DNA from: Heloderma charlesbogerti | Taxonomy: Eukaryota; Chordata; Lepidosauria; Squamata; Helodermatidae | Assembly (NCBI GenBank): GCA_026122225.1 | Contig: JANEZZ010001494.1 | Coordinates: 1-64,000 of the forward strand | Length of the DNA stretch: 64,000 bases | Reading direction: 5' to 3' | Part shown: piece after piece, positions 31,764-42,075 of the stretch | Position numbering within the stretch: the stretch's first letter is position 1 | Layout of the letters: each line of letters opens with the position of its first letter | Program-made: the position numbers and the translations under genes | The notes under the pieces: model-generated | What the model saw: the letters and a program-made list of their open reading frames with translations, nothing else | Databases searched by the model: none | What the model was told of the DNA's origin: nothing

Positions 31764-32250
31764 TATGGATGGATGGAATCACCTCCGTCCACACCGCTGC
31801 CTGTCTGCCAAACCACTGCCAGCAGGCCACCCCTGCTCACTGTGCTGTGCAAATTGCTGCACAGTCCATGGGTGCCTGACAAGTGCCCAGTAGTTGCCCA
31901 TCCCCTCAGCAAACCACCATTTTTATTTTTATTGTATTGCAAAATGGTGGCTCGTTTTTTTTTTTTTTCATAAATGTAGTGTTGCATAAATAGCGGTCAT
32001 GAAGGGGGCATTTACGCAATGTTACAAGTGTAAATTGACCATTTATGCCTGTAATGTTGCGTAAATGGCCCCTTTGCGGTCATTTACATAACATAACATT
32101 TATGGTAAAACCCGAGCCACCTTTTTTTTTGCAAAATGGCAAGTTGCTGAGGGAACGGGCAGCCACCGGGTGCTTGCAGGCTGTGCAGCAGCTTGGCCAG
32201 CAGGTCCAGTAAGTGTGAAAGCTCAGCCAGCAAGGTCCAGGAGGCTGAGC
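31764..32250. mobile_element. Foldback MITE, TTTTGCACA family, right end lost
   Basis: AGCAAACCACCATTTTTATT..GCAAAATGGTGGCTC near 31905-31955 pairs with GAGCCACC..GCAAAATGGC near 32115-32140. CATTTACGCAATG and CATTTACATAACAT units lie in the middle. The layout matches 29014-29524. The left end is near TATGGATG. The right end runs into a truncated hairpin-chain MITE, so both elements lost DNA at the join. A perfect AGCTAGATGGGC/GCCCATCTAGCT hairpin lies just to the left at 31730-31760. Confidence 0.6.
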
Positions 32251-32257
32251 AGGGGGG

Positions 32258-32869
32258 GGATTTTTACGTAGGCTAAAATGTAGCCTACATAACCTCTTTA
32301 TGTAGGCTAAAACGGCGAATCAAAAAGGGACACAAATAGCGCCCGCTACACTATTTGCATTCCCCTTTATTTTCGCCGTCATAGTCTACATAAATATTTA
32401 CGAAGACTAAGATGGCCAAAAATAAGGAACGCAAATGGCGGCGGTCATAGCCGCTGCCATTTGCGTACATGTTTTTTTTTAACCCACCCAGCCATGATAG
32501 GCTACGTAAAGATTTACTTAGCCTATCACGTCATGTGTTTTTTTTTAAACCCAGCCATGATAGGCTACGTAAATCTTTACATAGCCTATCATGGGGTTTT
32601 TTTTGTTATTTTTTTAACAAGACTGGAAATGGCGGCGGCGGCAGCAGGCGGTCGGAAGACCAGCCGCTGCAGCTGCCGCCACTGCAGCTGCCACCGCAGC
32701 CACCGCCGGAGCCGCCGCTGCCTGGAATATCCGCTCCAGGTAAGTCTCGTCCCGGGGGGGATCCGTGGGGGGGTGGGGGGCAGGCCGTTCCACCACGGAG
32801 TTTCAGGGGGTCGAATGCACTGGCATTCAGCCTCACCGAGATCCATGGTGGAATTCTCTGACATCCCTA
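32258..32869. mobile_element. Hairpin-chain hAT MITE N, alpha end lost
   Basis: It contains ACGTAGGCTAAAA hairpins from 32262, GCAAATAGC-type palindromes, TACGTA hairpins at about 32490-32535 and 32555-32595, then GAAATGGCGGCGGCGGCAGC (32625-32644) and a GC-rich run up to CAGGTAAGT at 32737-32745. The beta hairpin ends in CATCCCTA at 32869. The left (alpha) half is missing, so no target duplication can be read. Confidence 0.85.
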
Positions 32870-33235
32870 CAGCCACCAGGGAAAGCTCTGCAGTGGCTCC
32901 TCTTTGAGAATGGTATCATGAACTCAGATTAGGGATGTAGGCGAAATTCATTTCAGTTCATTTTTTAATCAGGATTTACCCAATTCGTACCTTCTGGGTT
33001 GAACATGGTCTCAGATACAATCTTCTATTGAGGTCCATACATTTCCAATCTTGCAATCTGATTTGTGTACTTCCCAAAAAGAGAGTTTGACAGCATGAGT
33101 ACAATGGGAAAATGCACATGAAAAAATGCCTACTTCTGAAAAATGAGCACAATACACTTTAGTCAATGGGAGAAGAATGCATACATTTCAATGATGTGCA
33201 CAAGTGGTGTGTTAGAAAAATGAGAGGGAAGGCGC

Positions 33236-33718
33236 TGTGCACACAAAACATCAAAAAGGAAAAAAAATCCAAAACCACTTCTGAGTATGGACTGTAATAA
33301 TAATGTATTTCTTATGCCGACCTCTAAAATACTCATGGGCTGTATAAATGTTTATTATGCAGAGCTCTAAAAATGCTCTAAAATGCTCAATCCATTTCGA
33401 GACTAAGTTTCTTTCTCAGGAGCAATTGATCTCTTAGACAAGCCTGCTTCTGTTTCTATTGGAATTTGTCTGTTCTATCAGCTCTGAAGGCTCATCTCTT
33501 AGCAGGCTCGTCTAAGAGATCAATTGCTCCTGATGAAGAGACCTAGTCTCGAAATGCATTGAGCATTTTAGAGCATTTTTAGAGCTGTGCATAATAAACA
33601 TTTATATAGTCCATGAGTATTTTAGAGATCTGCATAATAAATTATTATTGCAGTCCATACCCAGAGGTGCTTTGTTTTTTGGGTTTTTTTTTTCCTTTTT
33701 GATGTTTTGTGCACAATT
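33236..33718. mobile_element. Foldback pair of Penelope-like tails with hammerhead-like core
   Basis: The left arm (about 33236-33450) and right arm (about 33485-33718) are inverted copies of each other with scattered changes. Shared blocks include ACAAAACATCAAAAAGG, CATAATAAACATTTAT and GAGCAATTGATCTCTTAG. The right arm contains CTGATGA (33530-33536), a stem GAGAC/GTCTC (33538-33542, 33546-33550) and GAAA (33551-33554), the layout of a hammerhead ribozyme core with one bulged A. The left arm has the same block decayed to CTGAGAA on minus. Hammerhead motifs are known in Penelope-like element repeats. The assignment is by motif only. Confidence 0.5.
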
Positions 33719-33734
33719 GGTGTGTACATTTGGG

Positions 33735-33876
33735 AGAATATGCATGGAAGCTGGACACCCATCCGTCAGGGATGCTCTGTCTGACTTGGATTCCTGCATT
33801 GAGCAGGGGGTTGGACTCAATGGTCTCATAGGCCCCTTCCAACTCTACTGTTCTATTATTCCATAATTCTAAGGAT
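33735..33876 (+). mobile_element. CR1 LINE 3' end
   Basis: CTTGGATTCCTGCATTGAGC, GGTTGGACTCAATGGTCTC, AGGCCCCTTCCAACTCTACT and the final TTCTATTATTCCATAATTCT match the CR1 3' terminus, which ends in short ATTCT-type repeats. Only the terminal 140 bp are present, as is usual for 5'-truncated CR1. Confidence 0.85.
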
Positions 33877-34082
33877 GTATGGTTTTTCATGGGAAAAGAG
33901 GAAAACAAAGCTCACAATCTGATATGGACTTGAGTCAGAATGGGCTTCAAGATGAAATTTGGAGAACTGCAGTGAGCTCAGGTTCTGCTGTTGTGCACAT
34001 CCTTACCACATATTAGGATGGGAAGAGGTAGAAGGGGGTGATCTGGTGGGCAGGGAAAGGAGGGAGGAGGAGAGGCCAGGAT

Positions 34083-34492
34083 TAGGGATGATGGAGAAAT
34101 TCAAGACGGACTAAAATGCACTTGGATTTCTAAAAATCCGACTTGCGGAATCTGCTGAGGAGCGACTCCTTCAGGCCGTGCAGAGTTTGTAGACTTTCGT
34201 GTGCGTGCGTGTGTGTGTATAACTTTCCTGAAATTTAGGCATATTTATTTGTAGGAAAATATGCAAGTTTCTGCTGAGGAAAAGTGGAATGGAATGGGGG
34301 ACAATACACTAAATGTTACGTCCTAAGGTAAATTATGTAAATGGTTACAGAACCTCTTAGGTAATTGTTTGCGTATTTTTCTGCATGGCGAAAAGAACTG
34401 TGCTATCATCTGTGAGTGGACGATGGAACTAAAGGGGCCTGGGAATCCACAAAACACAGACAGAGCAGATTTACACAGTCCGTACATCCCTA
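34083..34492 (-). mobile_element. hAT-like MITE, TAAATTATGTAAAT family
   Basis: The perfect 8 bp duplication GCCAGGAT lies at 34075-34082 and 34493-34500, around TAGGGATG and CATCCCTA. It holds GGACTAAAATGCACTTGGAT, CTGCTGAGGAAAAGTGGAAT, AATGTTACGTCCTAAGGTAA and AATCCACAAAACACAGACAG. The copy at 50882-51289 is the same element in opposite orientation. Partial copies lie at 44749 and 62365. Confidence 0.9.
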
Positions 34493-34499
34493 GCCAGGA

Positions 34500-34936
34500 T
34501 ACACTATAGCATGTGGCTTCCCCAGCTCTGGGCCTGCACACTCCAGTGTGACCTCCCCTCCCCCAATGGGGTCAGAAACCTGTCCAGTGGGAAAAAATTA
34601 AAAGGAGGACAGAGAGGTGAAAATCTCCTCTGCCGTCCCCGACCTGCCAGCAGGAGCCCCTCAAAGCACTGGATACTCATAAGCCTCTGAGAACAGAGGC
34701 TTCTGTTGGAGCTCAGTGAGTGGCAGCCCAGCAGGGCTTCTTCCTTAATCAGTCAAAGCTCCTTGGCACCTACAGTACCCATGAGGGACAAGTGAGAATT
34801 CCATTCGGTGGTGGCGGGGGGACGGTTGGAGGGGTGGGTAAGAACTTAGCGAAATTGGCAAATGTCTTCATAAATGGGATGGACATGTCCACCCTGCTTT
34901 AAGTCAGGTGGGGCATCACAGCTGATGGCGATATGT
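34500..34936. other. No gene seen
   Basis: G-rich unassigned sequence. The open frame at 34720-34902 has no recognisable domain. Confidence 0.5.
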
Positions 34937-35135
34937 GGAAGTTGGTGACTCCTGTGTCAGTGGGGCAGTAAATCCACTCTGGGTTTCAGTCAGAACCAAT
35001 CAGACTGCAGATGGAACTATCTGAGGTGCTGAACCCATTTGGGGGATAGCTTCGGCACTTTGGATAACTTCTTCAGAGTTCTGGCTGGCTGAAACCCAGA
35101 GCAGATTCACTGCCCTGCTGACATAGGAGTCTACT
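34937..35135. mobile_element. Palindromic MITE, GGGTTTCAGTCAGAACC family
   Basis: TGACTCCTGTGTCAG, GGCAGTAAATCCACTCTGG and GTTTCAGTCAGAACC on the left pair with GTTCTGGCTGGCTGAAACC, CAGAGCAGATTCACTGCC and CTGACATAGGAGTC on the right. The two halves are inverted copies of about 90 bp with moderate decay. A cleaner copy is at 41798-42010. Confidence 0.7.
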
Positions 35136-35289
35136 GGATATGATGGAGAGAAGGGGATCAGCGGGACATGGTCTATGTGCGCACCCACTTTCCTCCAGTT
35201 GGCTGCAGTGCATGACTCTGCCTGTTTTGTATCCTCATCTCCAGTCAAGCCTTGTTTGCACAACTCTGTCTAGTGCACGAGTTGTGATC

Positions 35290-35945
35290 ATTCCGGAGTC
35301 AGTCTGATCTGGCAGCAGTGATCTATGCCTGTGTTACATTTCAGTTAAACTACTGCAATGATCTCAATGTGGGGCTACCCCTGAAGAGTGTCCATCAGTT
35401 TCAGTTGGTCTGAAATGTGGCAGCTAGGCTGCTAACCAGAGCACAGTACTGTGATCACATCACTGTACTACTGAAAGATGTGCACCGGTTGGATGCCAGT
35501 ACTTTTCTGGGGTCAATTCAAGGCGTGGGTTTTAACATTTAAAGCTCCAAATAGCTTAGGGTCTTGCTATCTGAAGGACCACATATCTTGGCATAAACCT
35601 GCTCAGTTGATAAGATCAGCAGGCACCCCCATTTATAGATGTGCTTGTTGGGCATATGAGAAAGGATTCACTCCCAAACTCTGGAATGTACTCCCTCTGG
35701 CATCATGACTGGTCCCTGCTCTCTCTGCATTCAGGAAGTGGGTCAAGACCCATATTTTTAATTTGGCTTTTTAAAATTGTTGTTATGGTTTTAAAGAGTT
35801 TTTAAAATGTTTTACCATGTCTTTATTGTTTATGACTTTCATTCTGTGTTTTTTTAAAAAAACTATCTTGTTTGTCCCCTCCCTCCCCCCCCCCCGAAAG
35901 GCAGCATATAAGTATATAAATGTTTTAGATAAAATAATAAATAAT
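35290..35945 (+). mobile_element. L2 LINE 3' fragment
   Basis: A degraded L2 C-terminal region is visible: FQLNYCNDLNVGLPLKSV-like sequence near 35340-35390, then GATCACATCACTGTACTACTG, TTTAAAGCTCCAAATAGCTT and AAACTCTGGAATGTACTCCCT. An AT-rich 3' UTR follows, ending ATAAAATAATAAATAA. Several frameshifts make it an old dead copy. Confidence 0.8.
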
Positions 35946-37560
35946 TTCAGTGAAGGGTGCCAGGGCAAACTCGCTCCTACCTTCAATTCATGTTTGGGGG
36001 AGGAGCACCATACATTAAAAAAAGAGAGTGGAAATTTTGGAAACATTTTGTTAAAAGCTCCCATGCTTACTGTCCAGAAGCAATTCCATGCCCACAGGCT
36101 TCATCCCAGTCTAGAGCAAATACCCTTGGATCATGTGCTGAAGTCCTTTAATTACCAACAGTGCAACAGCATCGTGGGTTCCCTATTGGCTTCTCAAAAG
36201 ACATCCCATCGACTTTGCTGCTAATGCTCTCCTCCTGACATCCAATTTATCAACCTGGGTGCCTCTTCCACCAGCTTGCTCACCTTCTCTCCTGCTGTCT
36301 AATCTCTTTAGAGACTGTGGCAAGGAAAGGAGGGCAGAGATGGGGGAACCACACACCACAGCTCCTGAAGGATCCCCCTTTAAAACCATCATTGTTCTGC
36401 TATTATTACTGACTGTTACGAAGTGGAATTGAGGCATGAAGTAGATTTGTGCCCAAGATAATAACGTTTATTAGACAAGCTATTGAGGACAAAACAAAAG
36501 GCAACAGCCAAGAATCAGTAGGGGCGACACTAAAAATCCATCACAGACACAAGGAGAAATGACATTAATAGCCAGCATTTCCTTTCAATGGTTAGAAACC
36601 TTCAGCTGCCCCTCAACAACGCCAGGATAAATGGGATTAATTTTATTGATCGGCAAAAGTTAAATCGCATAGATAAAGATGTCAGATTGGCTTCACCGTT
36701 TCCTTTCTCTTGGACCAAGGGTTTTATTGCTTTCATTTTGTTTTGTATTAAAAACAGAAAAGCCAATGTGGTTCCGATAAATTATCACATCAATGGCTTC
36801 AACCAGAATAAGCATCAAGTTTTAGACATGTTTCCAAAACTCTCCTCATCCAAATTTCTCCCTGGATTTTGGAGTTTGGAAGGACTTGCTCTTGTGAACT
36901 TAGCATTAGGAATTTGTGGACCAATGCGTTGGAAATACTCCATTGTTTCGTGTGTGTGTGTGTGTGTTTCTGTGTGTGTGTGTGTGTGTGTATACTTTCT
37001 GAAATTTGTACTGACAGCTATGCATGCCCAGTTTTGTGTCTGTGGTTGCCCACTGTGGGAAGCAGGATGCTGGACTATGGACCAGTGGTTATTGGGACTC
37101 CAACTTGGGAAGTTCCCAGTCCAAACACATCTCATCCATGAACAGGTGACTGTAGGAAAGACACTATTTCACATCTCAAGTCCACAATCTGCAATGTGTG
37201 GATGGTACTGTGTCGCCCAACATTTTCTTAGGAATCCCTGCAAAAGGCCTATCATGTAAGCCCTCGAAAGACTTGGAATGCATAATGTGTGTTTATGCAT
37301 ATTCTTAGAAATTGCTCCAAGCCCCTACTAAAACAATCCAAGAGGATATATATCAAGTTCTCTTTTACTTTGGCAAAGGTTTTATTTCACAACTAGAACT
37401 TTCTCTTACTCAGATGACGTATATAGAAGTCTCTTACAAATCCTCACTCACTAGCCATTTTTAAAAGAATATATCTTGTTTCATTGCTTTCCCCTAAAAG
37501 ATGAAACATCTATCCTCCTTCAACGGCGAAGGGAAATATTCTGTCCTTGACTTCATAACA
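35946..37560. other. No gene seen; contains a (GT)n microsatellite at 36950-36992
   Basis: The stretch has ordinary composition and no repeat I can name except the interrupted (GT)n. The long open frame at 36588-37259 passes through the microsatellite and has no recognisable domain, so I do not call it a gene. Confidence 0.5.
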
Positions 37561-37565
37561 AATAA

Positions 37566-38158
37566 CCTTACTTATGAACAGAGGAAGCAGCCGTATACTG
37601 ACTGAGTCAGACATTTTGTCCACCTATGCCCACTATTGTCTATTCCAACTGGCAGTGGGGATGTCTGTCATTGCAACACCTGGCCCTTTAAAGACTCCCG
37701 TGGCTCCCCCAGCTTGGACCTGCCCTTGTGAACATAGCCAGGGGTTTGTTCCTGAAATCTGGGAACTTGGCAGTGATGGCACAATGGTGGAGGGGTGGTG
37801 GGAGCATTGCCCCCTTCTGCTGTTGTGGCACCACTGCAGCACAACATGCTCTCTGCCCCGTCAGTGGCAGGGACAGAGAGAGTATCGCATCATGGTGGCA
37901 CTGCAGCAGCGGACATCCACCAGCTGGTCCAGCTTGGGGTGGGCTGAGTTGGGCCAGCTGGTGGATGTCAGACCAGAGTCGTGGGGGGTGAACTGCCAAA
38001 AGCTTGTGGAGCTCCACCTCCCAACGGATTCCTCCGACATCCCTACCTGGCAGGAGCTGTCCTGTTCTCATCTGTCTTATCTGGACACATTCCAAGGACT
38101 GAACTGGGACTTTCTGTATGCAAAATGTGTACTCTGCTATTGAGCTATGTTCCCACCT
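37566..38158 (-). mobile_element. tRNA-derived SINE (second family), split by a MITE
   Basis: The right part (38054-38158) holds the tRNA-like head read on minus (TAGCTCAATAGCAGAGTACAC). The left part (37566-37655) holds the 3' region (GTCTGACTCAGTCAGTATAC on minus). The MITE at 37656-38045 lies between them in the ACTGGCAG motif, which is duplicated. Confidence 0.75.
37656..38045. mobile_element. hAT-like MITE inserted in a SINE
   Basis: The ends TGGGGATG and CATCCCTA are flanked by ACTGGCAG (37648-37655) and CCTGGCAG (38046-38053), 7 of 8 alike. The left part GGCCCTTTAAAGACTCCCG and the right part CCTCCCAACGGATTCCTCCG resemble the TTTGCACAAATT family, but the centre is GC-rich and contains an inverted pair ACATCCACCAGCTGG/CCAGCTGGTGGATGT at about 37914-37968. 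Confidence 0.8.
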
Positions 38159-38159
38159 C

Positions 38160-38902
38160 CCAAAAGGTACAGCCTCCCTTTCCCCTCCAGCGAGGAGAGT
38201 CCATCAAGTGCACATAGCACTTGCTTCCCAGCTGGATCCACTAGACAACCTGAGCAATCCTAAGGTTGTGTGTGTGTGTGTGTGATGTGTGTGTGAATCT
38301 ATAACACAGGGCCACAGAACCTCAAGTTCAGGTGGCAAATCTGGCCTGCTGGGGTTCCCCATGTGACCATCTTTCCCTGGCTCCACCCCCTTTCCCTTGA
38401 CCACCGATCACTGGGTGGCTTCCTGGCTTTTCTGCAGTTTTGTATTTGTTTGTTTGTCTGTTTGTTCTAATTCTAAAAGGCTGAAATGACTCTCCTAAGG
38501 CTTAGCTACTGGCAGGAAGAGCTTTAACCTAAAATATGCTGGTGGGTTTGATCCCAGACCTTCTGCCTTCTTCCCCACCCACCACAGGAATACAACCCCT
38601 GAGAGCGTCTCCAAAATGCTATTGAGCTGGAGGAGCCTCGACACCCTTGCTCTACCAGGTCCAGGAGTGGAGACCCGGGATTTTAGGTGACAACAGGGGT
38701 GGAGCCTGGGATTTTGGTTGGGGCTGGGGCTGGACACTGGTGTAATTTCTATTCATCCATGTTGTAAAGCTTCATAAAATGGTTGAGAAGAAACTGACTA
38801 CTGGCCTGAAAAGGGGAGGGGAGTGGAAACCCAGAAAGTACATGCTCCTCCCCCTGCCAGCTGGTTGTCAAGCCTACTCCGGAATAAAGTCCCCAAAGAG
38901 GT
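38160..38902. other. No gene seen; (GT)n at 38265-38294
   Basis: Unassigned sequence with one short microsatellite. I see no coding or RNA signal. Confidence 0.5.
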
Positions 38903-38910
38903 ACTTCCAC

Positions 38911-39524
38911 TAGGGATGTTAGAGAATTCTGCCACGGACTCCAATGAGGACGGATTCTTTAGAATCCGACCCCCCAGAGTCTGTAGGGGAATGGATCAGT
39001 CCCCCCCACCCCACGAAAATTTCCTGGGACGAACCCTACCTGGCTCAGCTGGTCTGTTCCGTCCACTGCCCTGGTCTGCAGCCACGAATGACCGGCATTT
39101 TCATTGCTACTGTTTGCTGTGATAGGCTACATAAATATATACGTAGCCTATCACGGCTAACACAGGGACGCAAATGGCAGCCGCTAAGCCATTTGCATCC
39201 CTGCGTTAGCCGCGATAGGCTAAGTATATATTTACATAGCCTATCACAAAAACAGCAGGGATACAAATGGCGTAGCATGCGCCATTTGCATCCTTGCTCT
39301 TTGCTGTGATAGGCTATGTAAATATATACGTAGCCTATCATGGCTAACGCAGGGACGCAAATGGCACCCACTATGCCAGATGCCATTTGCAGCTGCAGCC
39401 CGGCAGCAGACAGAAGTGGACTCGCTGCGAAGCGGAGCTAGCCAAGGAGGATTCCGGGGGGAGGGATGGATCGCCTCCCCCCCCCAGTGGATGCCCCCAC
39501 CCGGAACAGGGTAAGTAATCCCTA
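38911..39524. mobile_element. hAT MITE O, short hairpin-chain form (beta-like end left)
   Basis: The 8 bp duplication ACTTCCAC lies at 38903-38910 and 39525-39532. The beta-like end is a diverged hairpin (GAATTCTGCCACGGACTCCA..). Three hairpins of the GATAGGCTA..TAGCCTATC type with TAAATATATACGTA loops lie at about 39119-39153, 39210-39245 and 39305-39340. CAAATGGC..GCCATTTG palindromes alternate with them. The right end GGTAAGTAATCCCTA lacks the usual GACTTTCGTA stretch. Confidence 0.9.
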
Positions 39525-39532
39525 ACTTCCAC

Positions 39533-39933
39533 CCTGATAATGTTCTGGAAAACATCCTGAGGATCACCTTTTCAGGCAAGCTTTTGGGATGTGAAGGGTG
39601 TTTTTTAAGTTATTTAGATACATACACAGCTGTAGTTTGATTTGCATCCACTACTCTGTGTGCGTGTGTGTGTGTGTGAGAGAGAGAGGGGGGGGTTAGC
39701 TGTTTTCAAGTGCTGGGTCTTATTTTTAACATTGTTTTCATTAGCTACCTTGAATGGGGGTAGGGGGAGAGCGAAAGGGTAGATAAGTAGGGCTTCTTCA
39801 TATGGAGCTTTTATCCTGCTATTGAGATGGCTCTATCATGGAAGTTTGTGGGCTCCTTAGATGACGCTGTTCCCCAGGGTGTCTCTCGCCATTTCCCCCA
39901 AACTTGTGTTTTCCCCAAATACAGAAAAAAAGA
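39533..39933. other. No gene seen; (GT)n(GA)n at 39655-39691
   Basis: A short spacer between two MITEs with a compound microsatellite. Nothing else is recognised. Confidence 0.5.
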
Positions 39934-39941
39934 AAAAGTGG

Positions 39942-40791
39942 TAGGGATGGCGGAGAATTCCGCCATGGATTTCAGTGAGGCCAAATGCACTGGCATTCGG
40001 CCCTCCAAAATCCATGGCAGAACAGCATCCCCCCCGCCCCCCCACGGATCCCCCCACCCTGGGACGAAGCTTACCTGGGGTTGATGTTCCGCCGGCGGCG
40101 GCTCCGGCAGCGGCAGTGGCAGAGGCTGGTCTTTCGACCGGCTGCCACAGCCGCCATTTGCATCTGCTGTTTGCCATGATAGGCTACGTAAGTATTTACG
40201 TAGCCTATCACGGCAAGCAAAAAACAAACAAACAAAAAAACAGCATACGCAAATGGCAGCGGCTACGGCGGCTGCCATTTGCATTCCCTATTTTTCACCA
40301 TTTTAGCCTACGTAAATATTTACGTAGGCTATTACGGCGAAAAAAAAGGGGAATGCAGATAGCGTACTGGGTGCTATTTGCGTTCCTTTTTTTTCGCCGT
40401 AATAGTTTACGTAAATATTTACGTAGGCTAAAACGGCGGGGAAAAAAGGAATGCAAATAGCGCCCACTACGCTATTTGCGTTCCCCTTTCTTTTTGCCGT
40501 AATAGCCTATGTAAATATTTACGTAGGCTAAAATGGCGAAAAATAGGGAACGCAAATGGTGGCCACCATTTGCGTATGCAGCAGCCAGTCTGCGGCCAGA
40601 ACTCTGGCTGCGGACGGCCCTGGCCGGCTGCTCTGCGGAGCTGCCGCAGAGCGGAGCCGGCCGGCCAGGATTCCAGGGGGGAGGACCAGATCGCCTGCCC
40701 CCCGTCAAAGATTCCAGGGGGAGGGACTGAGCACCTCCCCTCCACTGCAAATCACATCTGCAAAAAGGTAAGTGACTTTCGTACATCCCTA
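39942..40791. mobile_element. Hairpin-chain hAT MITE P (beta end left)
   Basis: The 8 bp duplication AAAAGTGG lies at 39934-39941 and 40792-40799. It has the most regular cassette array: four TACGTAAATATTTACGTA-type hairpins at about 40175-40212, 40300-40340, 40397-40435 and 40495-40535, separated by CAAATGGC and CAAATAGC palindromes. GGTCTTTCGACCGGC lies before them, and CTGCGGAGCTGCCGCAG after. The alpha end has AGGTAAGT at 40766-40773. Confidence 0.94.
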
Positions 40792-40799
40792 AAAAGTGG

Positions 40800-41797
40800 T
40801 ACTTTTTCCAGCCCGTGGAACAGGAGCACCATAACCTCCCCATGAAATTCTCCAACAGTGGAAGAAACCAGCTGTGAGCATTTGTTTTCAGTCATTGGGG
40901 GCACAGTCAGGATGATGAAGGCATTGAGAATGGGCTGCAGGGCACTCGGGAGATCCTGAGCGGGGTGTACAGAAGGAGACTGCGCAAGGGCTTGTGATCC
41001 CTTCCTTGCAAGACGGGGAGGGTGCATGGTTTGAGGGTGACTCCTGCCACCGCTCAAGTCTTGCTGAGGAAGGAAAGATCTGTGCCCAACCCTCCCCCCC
41101 CGCTGGCGATTTTCCCCTTTGCTTCAAGGTGACCCCCCTGCCAAACTGCCCAAATCCTGGCTGCAGTGCAGCATGCCACCCGCTTGGCAACAGCAGCACC
41201 AGACGGCGCCAAAGAAGTGCATTGGTCTCTAACCAGATGTCTGCCATGTAAATGCTTGAGCACATTTCTTGGCTGGAGGGAGAAGAGGGTAAAATGCCTC
41301 CCTGCAACGAAGGGAGACAGATCTGATCCCCCACCCTACCAAGCTCAGAAGCAACATCCTCTGTTGATTCAGAGCATCCCAATAAGTTCAATGGGGCTTA
41401 CTCCCAAGTAAGTGTGCTGAGGGTTTCAGACTTACAGTATGTCAGTCCCCATCCACCAGTAACATGCAAGGGGAGGGAAAGGGGCAAGACCAGGGAGGAA
41501 TTATCGCTACACCCCAAGCAGCATCACTACCCCCCGTGAGAAGGAAAGAAATGAAAAATAACATGACGGGGGACAGCCATCTAAAGAGAACAGTCCAGTC
41601 CAGCAATGATATCGGATGGGGAAAGAACTGGCATTGATGTGGAATTCTCCACCCGTGTGATGGAGCTTTAACACGAAGATACTTTTACCCCTTCTGTCTG
41701 GCCACTGCTTTGATGGGTAGGTGATGGGTAGGAGATAGCTGGCAATCATTGTGTGTTTGAAGAGTCTTTTGGGCTCCCTCTCCTTTCTTTCTCTCTC
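40800..41797. other. No gene seen
   Basis: The sequence is GC-moderate and unassigned. AATGGGGCTTACTCCCAAGT at about 41391-41410 resembles a dispersed reptile repeat (AATGGGACTTACTCC type). Open frames on both strands near 40900-41400 show no domain. Confidence 0.5.
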
Positions 41798-42010
41798 CAG
41801 TGGAGGCTGGTGGCTCTGCTTTTAGTGGGGCTGTGAAGCCATTCTGGGTTTCAGTCAGAACCACCCAGAACAGTAAAGGGGCTATCCAAGGTGCTGAACC
41901 TTATCCCCAAAATAGCACCTTGGATAGCTCCTTTAGAGTTCTGGCTGGTTCAGACTGAAACCTAGAATGGCTTCACAGCCCCACCAAAAGCAGAGCCACC
42001 AACCTCCTCC
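41798..42010. mobile_element. Palindromic MITE, CAGTGGAGGCTGGTGGC ends
   Basis: The left arm GGAGGCTGGTGGCTCTGC..GGGGCTGTGAAGCCATTCTGG pairs with the right arm CTAGAATGGCTTCACAGCCCC..GCAGAGCCACCAACCTCC. The arms are about 95 bp around CCTTATCCCCAAA. The superfamily is not clear. No clean target duplication is visible because the right end runs into a (CTC)n tract. Confidence 0.8.
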
Positions 42011-42075
42011 TCCTCCTCCTCCTCCTCTCTCTCTCTCTCTCTCTCTCTCTCACGCACACACACACACACACACAG
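42003..42075. repeat. Compound microsatellite (CTC)n(CT)n(CA)n
   Basis: Eight CTC units, about twelve CT units and about ten CA units follow each other directly at the end of the MITE. Confidence 0.95.

Larger units (their letters stand above)
32930..34005 (+). mobile_element. hAT-like MITE, TGCACA-rich family, with internal insertions
   Basis: It starts TAGGGATGTAGGCGAAATTC, has TTCAGTTCATTTTTTAATCA and TACCTTCTGG blocks as in its relatives, and ends GTGCACATCCTTA after GTGAGCTCAGGTTCTGCTG. It is split by a foldback of about 480 bp (33236-33718) and a CR1 3' end (33735-33876). The flanking 8-mers do not match, so the outer limits rest on similarity to the other copies. Confidence 0.7.

Noticed and set aside
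32160..32167. CAGCCACC at 32160 as the left target duplication of MITE N
   Set aside because: It matches the right flank (32870-32877), but it lies inside the foldback MITE and is not followed by TAGGG, so the match is probably chance.
36588..37259. A 223-residue open frame as a possible host gene
   Set aside because: It runs through a (GT)n tract into VCVCV repeats and has no recognisable domain or splice context.
40175..40535. Regular spaced palindromes that could be taken for a CRISPR array
   Set aside because: Spacers are themselves related palindromes, the unit is inside a transposon with an 8 bp target duplication, and the genome is vertebrate.
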